Positions 31,697-39,475 of a stretch of DNA of 42,625 nt are shown here, one piece after another. The stretch is taken from contig NZ_BCTP01000026.1 of NCBI RefSeq assembly GCF_001571345.1, positions 1 to 42,625 of the forward strand, read 5' to 3'. The notes under the pieces were generated by a model, which saw nothing but the letters and a program-made list of their open reading frames with translations, did not search any database and was not told the origin of the DNA. The stretch comes from Komagataeibacter xylinus NBRC 15237. Lineage in GTDB: Bacteria > Pseudomonadota > Alphaproteobacteria > Acetobacterales > Acetobacteraceae. Every line of letters begins with the position of its first letter. Positions within the stretch are counted from its first letter, which is position 1. Both the position numbers and the translations under genes were made by a program.

Positions 31697-33631
31697 TTAT
31701 GTGATGGTCGCGCTGTTATTGACCACGCGCTCGTCAACGGCGCAGGCCTGCTGGTGCTCGAGCGGGTGGTCATTGGCGCGCAGCACCCTGCCGTGGCGCG
31801 TCGTGCCAAAGTCCGGCTCATAACGGCCTTCGGTCCACACGGGCTGGCCCGCGATCATGACATGGCGCACCACCCCTGTGGGGCGGTTGATGATCTGGCG
31901 GCAGCCAAATTCGGAGCGGTGCACGAATTCATAGGTTGCCTCCGGGTTCCACCGCCGCAGGGCCTCGGGGTCGATCACGCACAGATCGGCCTGCGCGCCC
32001 ACCCTCAGCCTGCCTGCGTTGAGGTTGAAGAAATCAGCCGGCAGGCCGGTCAGGCGATGGACGGCCAGGGCCACCTTTTCCAGCCCGTCAGGCTGGGCGA
32101 TCTTGAGAAAGCGCAGGTTGCCATCATAAAACGCGATATTGGCCAGATGCGCCCCGCTATCGTTGAACCCGGGCAGGGTCTGCGGGTTGAACAGCAGTTT
32201 TTTCAGTTGCGCGGGATCGCGGTTGGCAAAAGTGGTTTCCCACCGCAGGTCCGTATCCCACTGTCGCAGCAGGTGCAGGATGAAGGTGGCATCATCGCCC
32301 ACGGGGTCGGGGAAGGTGGCGAAGAACGCAGCCTCCGCCATATTGGCAGCGCCCTGGCGGCCCTTCGTGTGCTGCCAGCGCACAAGGCGCTCATAGGGGG
32401 CAAGCAGCGTCTCGCCCTGCCAGTTGGCAAGCGGGCATTCGGCCACTTTCATGTCGGCCAGACTGCGGGTCAGCACGGTTTCTTCCTGGCGCATCAGGCG
32501 GCGCAGGCGGTCGAATGTCCAGCCCGATTTGCCCTTGAGCCACATCTCGCGAAAGCCTGCGATCCATTCCGGGTCATTGAGAATGCGCGCACGCCCCGCG
32601 CGGTCATCAAGCTCGAGTTCGTTCAGGGCGCGCAGTTGCGGTATTTCATCGGCAATGGGGTTGATCGCCCCATCACTCCAGATCCGGAACGAGGCGGCCA
32701 GCACCTGAAAGCGGAACATGCCGCCGAGCAGCCTTGAGTTGAGCATGGCCGAGAGCATGAGGCACATCGAGACGGCGGCGCGGTTGGTCTGCAGGTCGAT
32801 CGCGGCCAGCACCGTGGTCTTGAGCGGGCGGCCAAACAGCCTGCCGCTGGTGAGCAGGAAGCTGCGCACGGCATCGACAACGTCATCCTTGGGCGGCGTG
32901 GCCTGCCACACGCGCCCGTAGCGGCGCACGACCCCGGTCAACTGCTTCAGCTCGCGGAAGCTTGCATATTGCGTGGGGATCTTGCGTTTTTTGTGCGGGT
33001 CGTTTGCCAGGAAATGAAAGGGCAGGGCATCGGTTGAAAAACCGGCATAACCCTGCGCCATGCCTGCATCGACCAGGCGCTCCATGCGCGCGCGCTCGCG
33101 CCGTGTCGGGCGGCGCGAGATGGAATCACGCAGGCCCATCACCTCGATGCGCAGCATGGAATGCGGAATGAGCGGCACCACGTTGGGGCCAAGCTTCAGG
33201 CCCGAAAGGTGGTCGAGATAGCTTTGTGAATCCGACCAGTCACACGCATCGGCCACCTTGGCCAGCACGGTCTTGGGCATGTTCTCCACGCGGGCGAAGC
33301 AGTCCACGATCGGGTCTTCGCCCTCGCGGCGCTGGTTGCCATAGGTCACGCCAATGGAGCAGTTCCCGATCACGACCGTGGTGGTGCCGTGGCGCACGAC
33401 TTCGGGCAGGGCGGGGTCGAGTTCAAGCTCGAGGTCGAGATGGGTGTGAATGTCGAGCAGGCCGGGCATGAGCCACATGCCGTTGCAGTCGATCTCGGTC
33501 GTGTGGCTGTCGGCGACCAGCATATGGCCTACGGCAGAGATCCTGCCTGCTGATACGGCGATGTCGGTTCGGGTAGGGCTGGCGCCCGTGCCATCGAAAA
33601 ATAGCGCATTGCGGTAGATGGTATCGGGCAC
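31697..33631 (-). CDS. N-acyl-D-amino-acid deacylase-like amidohydrolase (D-aminoacylase family)
   Basis: A 644-residue metal-dependent amidohydrolase that would release a D-amino acid from an N-acyl form. The start is chosen at GTG 33631 because GGAG lies seven bases ahead; it gives VPDTIYRNALFFDGTGASPT. The metal motif is LMPGLLDIHTHLDLELELD (His62, His64 in this numbering), followed by VVRHGTTTVVIGNCSIGV, the typical D-aminoacylase metal site. Later landmarks: FNDSGAHLANIAFYDG and LTGLPADFFNLNAGRLRVGA then QADLCVIDP. The family also contains dihydropyrimidinase-like and D-glutamate deacylases, so the substrate is open. It is divergent from a symporter gene and ahead of a porin gene, which suggests an uptake and degradation unit. 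Confidence 0.86.
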   Translation of the reverse strand: MPDTIYRNALFFDGTGASPTRTDIAVSAGRISAVGHMLVADSHTTEIDCNGMWLMPGLLDIHTHLDLELELDPALPEVVRHGTTTVVIGNCSIGVTYGNQRREGEDPIVDCFARVENMPKTVLAKVADACDWSDSQSYLDHLSGLKLGPNVVPLIPHSMLRIEVMGLRDSISRRPTRRERARMERLVDAGMAQGYAGFSTDALPFHFLANDPHKKRKIPTQYASFRELKQLTGVVRRYGRVWQATPPKDDVVDAVRSFLLTSGRLFGRPLKTTVLAAIDLQTNRAAVSMCLMLSAMLNSRLLGGMFRFQVLAASFRIWSDGAINPIADEIPQLRALNELELDDRAGRARILNDPEWIAGFREMWLKGKSGWTFDRLRRLMRQEETVLTRSLADMKVAECPLANWQGETLLAPYERLVRWQHTKGRQGAANMAEAAFFATFPDPVGDDATFILHLLRQWDTDLRWETTFANRDPAQLKKLLFNPQTLPGFNDSGAHLANIAFYDGNLRFLKIAQPDGLEKVALAVHRLTGLPADFFNLNAGRLRVGAQADLCVIDPEALRRWNPEATYEFVHRSEFGCRQIINRPTGVVRHVMIAGQPVWTEGRYEPDFGTTRHGRVLRANDHPLEHQQACAVDERVVNNSATIT

Positions 33632-33919
33632 GCAGGTCTCCAGGGGGATAAGAGGCAGGTTACATGGCGAGACAGCATTGCGGCGTATTGATGGCATCGT
33701 GTCCCGGACCATACCCCTGTTTCAACCGCCTGCGGGGCGCAGGGTTGCACGCAGGGGTGCTGGCGTAAACCTACCCGCCCGTGCGCCGTGGCAACCTCGT
33801 AACGTCAGGACAGGCGCAATACAGGCTGTTCACGCGCAGAGCGGGCCGCTATGCACACCCCGTTGGCCGGTTGGCGGGGGCAGGAAGATGGTGGCGATTG
33901 ATGTCAGGGCAGGACAGAT

Positions 33920-34855
33920 GTGCGGTGCAGGCGCATGCTGACGCGGCTTTTTCCCGTATGGGCGGTGCTGGTTTCGCTCGCGGCGGTGCTCATGCCCGGC
34001 CCCTTCCTGCGCGTGACGCCTGCCATTACCCCGTTGCTGGCCTTCATCATGTTCACCATGGGGGTCACCCTCACGCCTGCTGATTTCGCGCGCATCGCGC
34101 GCAGGCCCGCGCCGGTGCTGGCAGGGGTGGGGCTGCATTATCTTGTCATGCCGCTCGCGGCATGGGGTATTGCGCACATGCTGCGCATGCCGCCCATGAT
34201 TGCCACGGGCATGGTGCTGGTGGGCTGTGTCTCGAGCGGCACGGCGTCGAATGTCATGATCTATCTTTCACGCGGCGACGTGGCGCTTTCGGTCAGCATC
34301 AGCACGCTGTCCACACTGGTCGGCATCATCGCGACCCCGCTGCTGACCCGGCTTTATGTTGCGGCGGGCGTGAGCGTGGATAGCTGGGGCCTGTTTCGCA
34401 GCATCATGGAGATGGTGGCCCTGCCGGTGTGCGGCGGTGTTGCGGTCAATACGCTGTGCCCGCGCCTCATCCGCCGCGTCTCGCCCGCGTTGCCGCTGGT
34501 GGCCATGGTGTCGATCATGATCATCATCGGCAGTATCGTGGCGGGCGTGCGGCCCGCTCTGGCCAGTGTTGGCCCCATCGTGCTGCTGGGCGTGATACTG
34601 CATAACGCCATCGGGCTTGCGGGCGGCTACTGGGGGGGCAGGCTGCTGGGGTTTGACGGGTCCGTATGCCGCACGCTGGCGCTGGAGGTGGGCATGCAGA
34701 ACTCGGGCCTGGCCGCGACACTGGGGCGGGTCTATTTCTCGCCGCTCGCGGCATTGCCCGGCGCGGTCTTTTCGGTATGGCACAACATATCCGGCTCGGC
34801 GCTGGCGGCTTTGTGGGCCGGGCGGCCACCGCGTAAGGGAAGTCAGGCGGATTAG
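33920..34855 (+). CDS. Bile acid:sodium symporter (BASS/SBF)-family transporter
   Basis: A 10-helix inner-membrane transporter of about 311 residues. Landmarks: [20 protein letters not shown] (helix 2), [35 protein letters not shown] (the conserved crossing region with Gly and Ser-Gly), [17 protein letters not shown], and [20 protein letters not shown] with the conserved [10 protein letters not shown]. Bacterial relatives carry organic acids, pantoate and similar anions with Na+. GTG at 33920 has AGGA five bases upstream; ATG at 33935 is an alternative. Divergent from the amidohydrolase gene. Confidence 0.9.
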   Translation: MRCRRMLTRLFPVWAVLVSLAAVLMPGPFLRVTPAITPLLAFIMFTMGVTLTPADFARIARRPAPVLAGVGLHYLVMPLAAWGIAHMLRMPPMIATGMVLVGCVSSGTASNVMIYLSRGDVALSVSISTLSTLVGIIATPLLTRLYVAAGVSVDSWGLFRSIMEMVALPVCGGVAVNTLCPRLIRRVSPALPLVAMVSIMIIIGSIVAGVRPALASVGPIVLLGVILHNAIGLAGGYWGGRLLGFDGSVCRTLALEVGMQNSGLAATLGRVYFSPLAALPGAVFSVWHNISGSALAALWAGRPPRKGSQAD

Positions 34856-34922
34856 TGTTGTCAGTTCCTGCCGTGACAGGGACGAGGCATGCCGTAACAC
34901 ATGCCCCGTCCGTGCCGGATGG

Positions 34923-35111
34923 TCAGGGCATGGGCGTCGTGTTTGGCGTGTGGAACAGCAGGAACAGTGCTACAATCAGGATGACGATGGGCAACAGTCC
35001 CAGCCCGTTGAACCCCGTACTTCGGGGGCCGCCGTACCAGCCGGAGCGATAGCCATACCCACCCCCGCCAATGGCGAAGATGATGAGTGCGATGACAAGA
35101 AGAGTCAGCAT
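34923..35111 (-). CDS. Small hydrophobic membrane protein, 62 aa (DUF3309-like)
   Basis: Start ATG at 35111 with GGAG eight bases upstream. The protein has two membrane segments (LTLLVIALIIFAIGGGG; LGLLPIVILIVALFLLF) around a Gly/Tyr-rich loop (YGYRSGWYGGPRSTGFNG). The arrangement resembles the tiny two-helix DUF3309-type proteins common in alphaproteobacteria, with modest certainty. It is convergent with the symporter gene. A longer frame starting at 35144 has no ribosome-binding site. Function unknown. Confidence 0.6.
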   Translation of the reverse strand: MLTLLVIALIIFAIGGGGYGYRSGWYGGPRSTGFNGLGLLPIVILIVALFLLFHTPNTTPMP

Positions 35112-35293
35112 GGGATGTACTCCGCAAAATGCCTGCTGACCCAACGTGGTCCCTTATGGATGGTTCCACCCGGCTACCGGTAGCGCGGGGGCGTTTTCCG
35201 TTTTTCAGTGCTTCATGCCTGATGCGCTACAGGCTCGGCGACTGACTGGAAAGTCCGTCCGGAAAACTTCCCACAATCATAAGGAAGTTCCTG

Positions 35294-35349
35294 GTGAAGC
35301 TTTTTTCAAAAAGCTTCAACGAACGCCGCCTTTTCAAAAAGTCTCTCAG
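35294..35349 (+). repeat. Dispersed hairpin repeat, copy 2
   Basis: GTGAAGCTTTTTTCAAAAAG (35294-35313) is an exact copy of the minus-strand sequence at 38448-38467. It forms the 10-bp stem GAAGCTTTTT/AAAAAGCTTC (35296-35305, 35308-35317). It continues with CGCCGCC and TTTTCAAAAAGTCTCTCAG, which overlaps the stop codon of the dehydrogenase gene at 35346. Confidence 0.72.
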
Positions 35350-36281
35350 ACAACAGGGCTGGGCAGGGGCCCGCCGGCAAAATGGGCGGCAAGGTTGGCC
35401 ACCACCAGTTGCCCCATGGCAAGCCGGGTTTCGACCGTGGCGCTGGCGCGGTGGGGTTGCAGCACGGTGCGCGGCGATGTGCGCAGGGCCTCGGGCACGT
35501 CGGGTTCATGCGCAAAGACATCCAGCCCCGCGCCGCCCAGCGTGCCCGCTGCCAGGGCGGCCACCAGCGCTGCTTCATCCACGATCGAACCCCGCGCGAT
35601 ATTGATCAGCACGCCTTCCGGCCCGAGGGCGGCGAGTACGGGCGCATTGACCAGATTGCGCGACCCCACGCCCCCTGATGCCGCAATAACCAGCGTATCC
35701 ACGCCCTGCGCAAGCGTGAGCAGGTCCGGCACGAACAGGCAGCCCGGCAGGTGCTTGTCGTGGCGGTCGGTATAGGCGATGGCCATGTTGAATGCCCGCG
35801 CCCGCGCGGCGATGGCCTGGCCCACATGCCCCATGCCAAAAATGCCCATGCGGCGGCCCGATACCCTGTGGCCCAGCGGCGGGGCCGGGTCGTGGCCCCA
35901 TGCGCCCGCGCGCACGTAGCGATCCGATTCAGGCAGGCCGCGCAGCAGCGACAGCAGCAGCCCCATGGCCATGTCCGCCACGTCATCGGTCAGCACGCCC
36001 GGCGTGGTGGTGACCCGGATGCCCCGCCTGCGGGCTTCAACCAGATCGACCGCATCGGTGCCGATGCCGTTGATGGCGATGATTTCAAGCCCCGGCAGGC
36101 TGTCCATCACCGCGCGGGGCACGCCCGTGCCGCCCCCGGTGGCAATGCCGCGTATGCGCCCGGCAACGTCCGCCGGCACCCCGGCAGGCCCCGCTCGGTG
36201 CACGACATAAGCGGCCTCGAGCTGTTTCTCGATGGCGTCCATCATGGGGTCAAGCAGCAGGATTTCGGGCTTCATGGTCAT
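35346..36281 (-). CDS. NAD(P)-dependent D-2-hydroxyacid dehydrogenase (GhrB-like)
   Basis: A 311-residue cytoplasmic oxidoreductase that reduces 2-keto acids or glyoxylate/hydroxypyruvate. Start ATG at 36281 (ATGACCATG) lies 13 bases past the upstream gene's stop. Cofactor motif RRMGIFGMGHVGQAIA (Gly149, Gly151, Gly154); the substrate/catalytic triad is in place: INIARGSIVDEAAL (Arg230), AGLDVFAHEP (Glu259), VLQPHRASATVETR (His277). TDAVDLVEARRRGIRVTTTP is the usual N-terminal landmark. An upstream open stretch to 36515 is a shadow of the hydratase gene. It forms a two-gene operon with the hydratase. Confidence 0.93.
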   Translation of the reverse strand: MTMKPEILLLDPMMDAIEKQLEAAYVVHRAGPAGVPADVAGRIRGIATGGGTGVPRAVMDSLPGLEIIAINGIGTDAVDLVEARRRGIRVTTTPGVLTDDVADMAMGLLLSLLRGLPESDRYVRAGAWGHDPAPPLGHRVSGRRMGIFGMGHVGQAIAARARAFNMAIAYTDRHDKHLPGCLFVPDLLTLAQGVDTLVIAASGGVGSRNLVNAPVLAALGPEGVLINIARGSIVDEAALVAALAAGTLGGAGLDVFAHEPDVPEALRTSPRTVLQPHRASATVETRLAMGQLVVANLAAHFAGGPLPSPVV

Positions 36282-36294
36282 GTCTTCAGCAGGG

Positions 36295-37056
36295 TCAGGC
36301 AAGGTGGGCGCGCACCGTGCCAATGGAGGGAAAGCTTGCGCGCACATCCGTGTCGTGCACCACGAACATCGTGCCGGTTGTCGAGCCGGTCGTGACCAGG
36401 CACCCTGCCTCGATGCCCGGCCCACGGCGCGCGGCATGATTGGCCAGCCACACCAGCAGGCGCAGCGGATCCCCCGCGCTGTTGCCGCCCACATGCTCGA
36501 CCACCGTGCGCCCATTGATGGTCAGGCTGACCGGCTCGCCAGTGGGGTTGACGCCGCGCCAGTCCGCAAGGCCGGGGCCTGCGATCAGCGCCCCATGGCT
36601 CTGGTGGTCGGCGGTGTGGAGCAGCTTGTGCTGCGAGCCGGGTTTCTCAAACCGCGTATCCACGATCTCAATCATGGGGTGGATCGAGCCGATGGCCGCC
36701 ATCACTTCATCCGCCGTCCAGTCCGCCGCGCGTGGGGGCAGGGCGTGGGCGAAGCGGTAACCGATTTCGGCTTCCACGCCCAGGTGGCGGCAGACATAGG
36801 CGGGCACGGTGTCGCCATCCTCAAAGATCGTGGCGGCATGGATGGGGGCCGCGAAAGGCTCGGACTGCGGGGTTTCGGCGCCCACCTTCCACCCCCGTAT
36901 CGGCCCGAGATGCAGCCCCACCGCATCCTGCACCGCATAGGCATCGGCCAGGGTGCGCGGGGTCAGCGCTTCATGCACGCTGGCGAGAGGGTCGGTTTTC
37001 TGCTGCCTTACCGCAAGAAACAGGTCGGCCAGGCGGGTCGGGGCGGAAGGGGGCAT
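36295..37056 (-). CDS. 2-keto-4-pentenoate hydratase/FAH-superfamily protein
   Basis: A 253-residue enzyme of the MhpD/FAH fold, which adds water to 2-hydroxypenta-2,4-dienoate-like compounds. The start at 37056 has GGAAAAG about six bases upstream; an in-frame ATG at 37092 adds 12 residues and has none. Landmarks: ADAYAVQDAVGLHLGPIRGW, KVGAETPQSEPFAAPIHAAT, VEAEIGYRFAHALPPRAADW (the glutamates of the metal site), and CLVTTGSTTGTMFVVHDTDV near the end. It is followed after 13 bases by the dehydrogenase, and divergent from the CMD-domain gene. The pair may process a ring-cleavage or keto-acid product. Confidence 0.88.
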   Translation of the reverse strand: MPPSAPTRLADLFLAVRQQKTDPLASVHEALTPRTLADAYAVQDAVGLHLGPIRGWKVGAETPQSEPFAAPIHAATIFEDGDTVPAYVCRHLGVEAEIGYRFAHALPPRAADWTADEVMAAIGSIHPMIEIVDTRFEKPGSQHKLLHTADHQSHGALIAGPGLADWRGVNPTGEPVSLTINGRTVVEHVGGNSAGDPLRLLVWLANHAARRGPGIEAGCLVTTGSTTGTMFVVHDTDVRASFPSIGTVRAHLA

Positions 37057-37224
37057 GGGGTCTTTTCCGGGGCGCAGTTTATTGGGTGTCATCCATATGG
37101 TGGCATATCACCCTGCGCATGGCCATACATCCTGCCCGGCATGCGGGCGGCAGCGGTGACGCGGGCCGCCTGCTGCCAGCGGGCCTGATGGCTCCAAACG
37201 CCTTGCGCTGCCTGGTGGCGGAAG

Positions 37225-37261
37225 TCGCAATATCCATATCTGGGTATTTGATGTATTGCGA
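37225..37261. promoter_or_regulatory. Inverted repeat in the divergent hydratase/CMD promoter region
   Basis: TCGCAATA (37225-37232) and TATTGCGA (37254-37261) are perfect reverse complements 21 bases apart. They flank an AT-richer stretch in the 285-base divergent gap, as expected for a regulator dimer or looped site controlling both operons. Confidence 0.42.
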
Positions 37262-37341
37262 TGCACGAAGCGCATGATAGCCTGCGCCGACACCCCACTG
37301 CCGGCCCTTCGGGTAACCGGCCCAGCAGGAAGTGGAAGGCA

Positions 37342-37839
37342 ATGTCCAACCCATTCTCGACATTCGGTTCCTTATCGGCACAATCCCGTTCAGGCGAGGT
37401 ACAGGCAGCGCTGGCCGAACGCGCGAAGATCATGCAGTTGTGTGATGCCAGCGGGCAGGCCGTCGTCACCCCCGCCGCGTGCGGCAACCTGCCCCATGCC
37501 CAGCGCTGCGCCATTGCCATCCGCATTGCGCGGGCCAATGGCAGTGAAGAACTGGCCACGACGTACGCCACCCTGTTCGCCACCATGCAGCCCACTCCCG
37601 AAGTCGCGGCCATTGCGGATGGTGCCGGGGGTGCGGATGCGCGCGGGGCAGCCATCCTGTCCTATGTCGATACGGTAACGCTCACGCCCGCAAAGGCCAG
37701 CCGCGCGCATATTGACGCCCTGCTGGGCGCGGGCCTGACCGATAGCGACGTGGTCAGCCTGGCGGAACTGGTGGCATGCATCAATTTCCAGGCCCGCGTG
37801 CTTGCAGGCGTCCGTCTGGTCGAGGAGACATTCGCATGA
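37342..37839 (+). CDS. CMD-domain protein, Avi_7170-like
   Basis: A 165-residue all-helical protein of the carboxymuconolactone decarboxylase/AhpD superfamily without the redox CxxC motif. Start ATG at 37342 with GGAAGG close by; an in-frame ATG at 37261 is too far from any site. Landmarks: LPHAQRCAIAIRIARANGSE, ILSYVDTVTLTPAKASRAHI, LGAGLTDSDVVSLAELVACI and NFQARVLAGVRLVEE. I associate this with the Avi_7170-type CMD family that pairs with Avi_7169-type alkylhydroperoxidases. The stop overlaps the next gene's start (ATGA). It may bind or shape the partner enzyme. Confidence 0.8.
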   Translation: MSNPFSTFGSLSAQSRSGEVQAALAERAKIMQLCDASGQAVVTPAACGNLPHAQRCAIAIRIARANGSEELATTYATLFATMQPTPEVAAIADGAGGADARGAAILSYVDTVTLTPAKASRAHIDALLGAGLTDSDVVSLAELVACINFQARVLAGVRLVEETFA

Positions 37840-38417
37840 AGCCCGTCACCCGCTTTACCACCGACACGCTTGACTGGGAGCCGTACATCACCCCGGTGGA
37901 TTATGACACGGCAACCCCTGCGCAGCGCGAGGCCCTGCAGGAAACCCCTTCGCACCGCAAGATCTCGAAATACACGCTCACGCTGGCGCATGACCCCGAG
38001 AGCCTGAAATACCGCTCGCCGCTGTTCAACCTGATCATGTACGGCAAGGACGGCCTGCCGCGCGCGGAGCGTGAACTCGCGGCGGTGGCGACATCGGTGG
38101 TGAACCACTGCATTTACTGCGGCTCGGTCCATGCCGCGCGTTATATCGAACTGACCCGGCGGCCCGAGGTCATGGACACGATCTTTGCCGATGGCACCAA
38201 AGCGGAAATCGATGAGTATTCACAGGGCCTGTTCGACTTTGCGGTTGCCCTTTCCAAAACGCCGGTTGCGGCCACGCAGGCTGACATGAACCATGTGCGC
38301 GATCTGGGCTTTACCGCGTTGCAGGCGCTCGACCTTGTGCTGGCCAGCGCCATTTTTGGCTGGGCCAACCGGCTCATGCACACGCTGGGGCAGGCGGTGG
38401 AACCCACGGAATCCTGA
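37836..38417 (+). CDS. Alkylhydroperoxidase-domain protein, Avi_7169-like
   Basis: A 193-residue AhpD-like protein with the redox centre NHCIYCGSVHAARYIELTRR (Cys92, Cys95, His99). ATG at 37836 overlaps the CMD gene's stop by four bases, so both are translated together. Landmarks: FTTDTLDWEPYITPVDYDTA, YTLTLAHDPESLKYRSPLFN, LAHDPESL and LDLVLASAIFGWANRLMHTL with the closing QAVEPTES. In other bacteria the pair sits beside a peptide-type ABC importer and a luciferase-like monooxygenase; the ABC genes are indeed next door here. It may protect against or process a peroxide intermediate. The enzyme's substrate is unknown. Confidence 0.84.
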   Translation: MKPVTRFTTDTLDWEPYITPVDYDTATPAQREALQETPSHRKISKYTLTLAHDPESLKYRSPLFNLIMYGKDGLPRAERELAAVATSVVNHCIYCGSVHAARYIELTRRPEVMDTIFADGTKAEIDEYSQGLFDFAVALSKTPVAATQADMNHVRDLGFTALQALDLVLASAIFGWANRLMHTLGQAVEPTES

Positions 38418-38447
38418 AAAAAACGGATAGAAGTTTTTGGGCGCCGC

Positions 38448-38467
38448 CTTTTTGAAAAAAGCTTCAC
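38448..38467 (-). repeat. Dispersed hairpin repeat, copy 3 (minus orientation)
   Basis: On the minus strand this is GTGAAGCTTTTTTCAAAAAG, identical to copy 2. It lies between the convergent alkylhydroperoxidase and ABC genes and is preceded by GCGCCGCC on the plus strand, as in the GCCGCCTTT repeats. Confidence 0.72.
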
Positions 38468-38485
38468 CAAAAACCTTGTTCTGTT

Positions 38486-39475
38486 TCAAACCTTCCGGTG
38501 TTCCCCGCCAAGCGGATAGTGGCAGGCAGCTTCGTGGCCGGGCCGGATGGCGCGCAGCAGGGGTTCTTCCACGCCACACCGTGCCTGCGCCTGCGGGCAG
38601 CGCGTGTGAAACCGGCAGCCCGCAGGCCGGTTGACGGGGCTGGGCACATCGCCGCGCAGCAGCATGGCAGGGGCCGCTCCCACCACGGGGCGCGGCACGG
38701 CGGCGGTCAGGGCAGCGGTGTAGGGGTGGGCGGGCGCATGCAGCACGGCGTCCGTCTCGCCACATTCCACAATCGCGCCAAGATACATGACCGCGACACG
38801 CGTGGAGATCTGCCGCACCACCGCAAGGTCATGCGCCACGAACACATAGGTCAGCCCCAGCCGCGCGCGCAGGTCGGCAAACAGGTTGACGATCTGGGCC
38901 TGCACCGAAACATCAAGCGCCGAGACCGGTTCATCGGCCACCACCAGCCGGGGCGACAGCGCGAGCGCGCGGGCAATATTGATGCGCTGGCGCTGCCCGC
39001 CCGAGAAGGCATGCGGATACCGCGCAAGCGCCGAGGCAGGCAGGCCGACCAGCGCCATGAGTTCATGCAGCCTGGCGGTAATCGTGGCCGACGTGCGCCT
39101 GCGCCCGTCGGGCGCAGGATGCACGCGCAGCGGCTCGGCCAGCAGGTCGCCAATGCGGCGGCACGGGTTGAGCGCAGCGGTGGAATTCTGGAACACCATC
39201 TGCATGCCCGGACGTAGCGGGCGCAGTTTTCGTTCGCTCAGGGTGGTGATGTCACGGCCTTCAAACAGCACCTGCCCTGATGAAACATCATCGAGGCGCA
39301 GCATGCACCGCCCCAGCGTGGATTTGCCGCAGCCTGACTCTCCCACCAGCCCCAGCATCTCGCCGGGCATGACGCGCAGCGATATGCCATCAACCGCCTT
39401 GAGCTTCTGCCCGCGCGGCAGGCGGTAGGTCTTGCGCACGTCGCGCAGTTCCAGCACGGGGGTGGATGGGTTCAT
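38486..39475 (-). CDS. Peptide/nickel-type ABC importer, ATP-binding protein (DppF/OppF type)
   Basis: A 329-residue cytoplasmic ATPase. Walker A GLVGESGCGKSTLGRCML (residues about 43-60), signature AFSGGQRQRINIARALALSP, Walker B LVVADEPVSALDVSVQAQIV, then the oligopeptide-specific end: AHPYTAALTAAVPRPV and NRPAGCRFHTRCPQAQARCG, an Fe-S-like Cys cluster region of the OppF/DppF family. It overlaps dppD by four bases (ATGA at 39472-39475). It is the last gene of the operon; the convergent side carries a dispersed repeat. Specificity is set by a binding protein not in this window. Confidence 0.95.
   Translation of the reverse strand: MNPSTPVLELRDVRKTYRLPRGQKLKAVDGISLRVMPGEMLGLVGESGCGKSTLGRCMLRLDDVSSGQVLFEGRDITTLSERKLRPLRPGMQMVFQNSTAALNPCRRIGDLLAEPLRVHPAPDGRRRTSATITARLHELMALVGLPASALARYPHAFSGGQRQRINIARALALSPRLVVADEPVSALDVSVQAQIVNLFADLRARLGLTYVFVAHDLAVVRQISTRVAVMYLGAIVECGETDAVLHAPAHPYTAALTAAVPRPVVGAAPAMLLRGDVPSPVNRPAGCRFHTRCPQAQARCGVEEPLLRAIRPGHEAACHYPLGGEHRKV

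Noticed and set aside
6229-38467. CRISPR array or insertion sequence made of the hairpin repeats
   Set aside because: Copies are far apart, in both orientations, without regular spacers, cas genes, transposase or target-site duplications that I can see.
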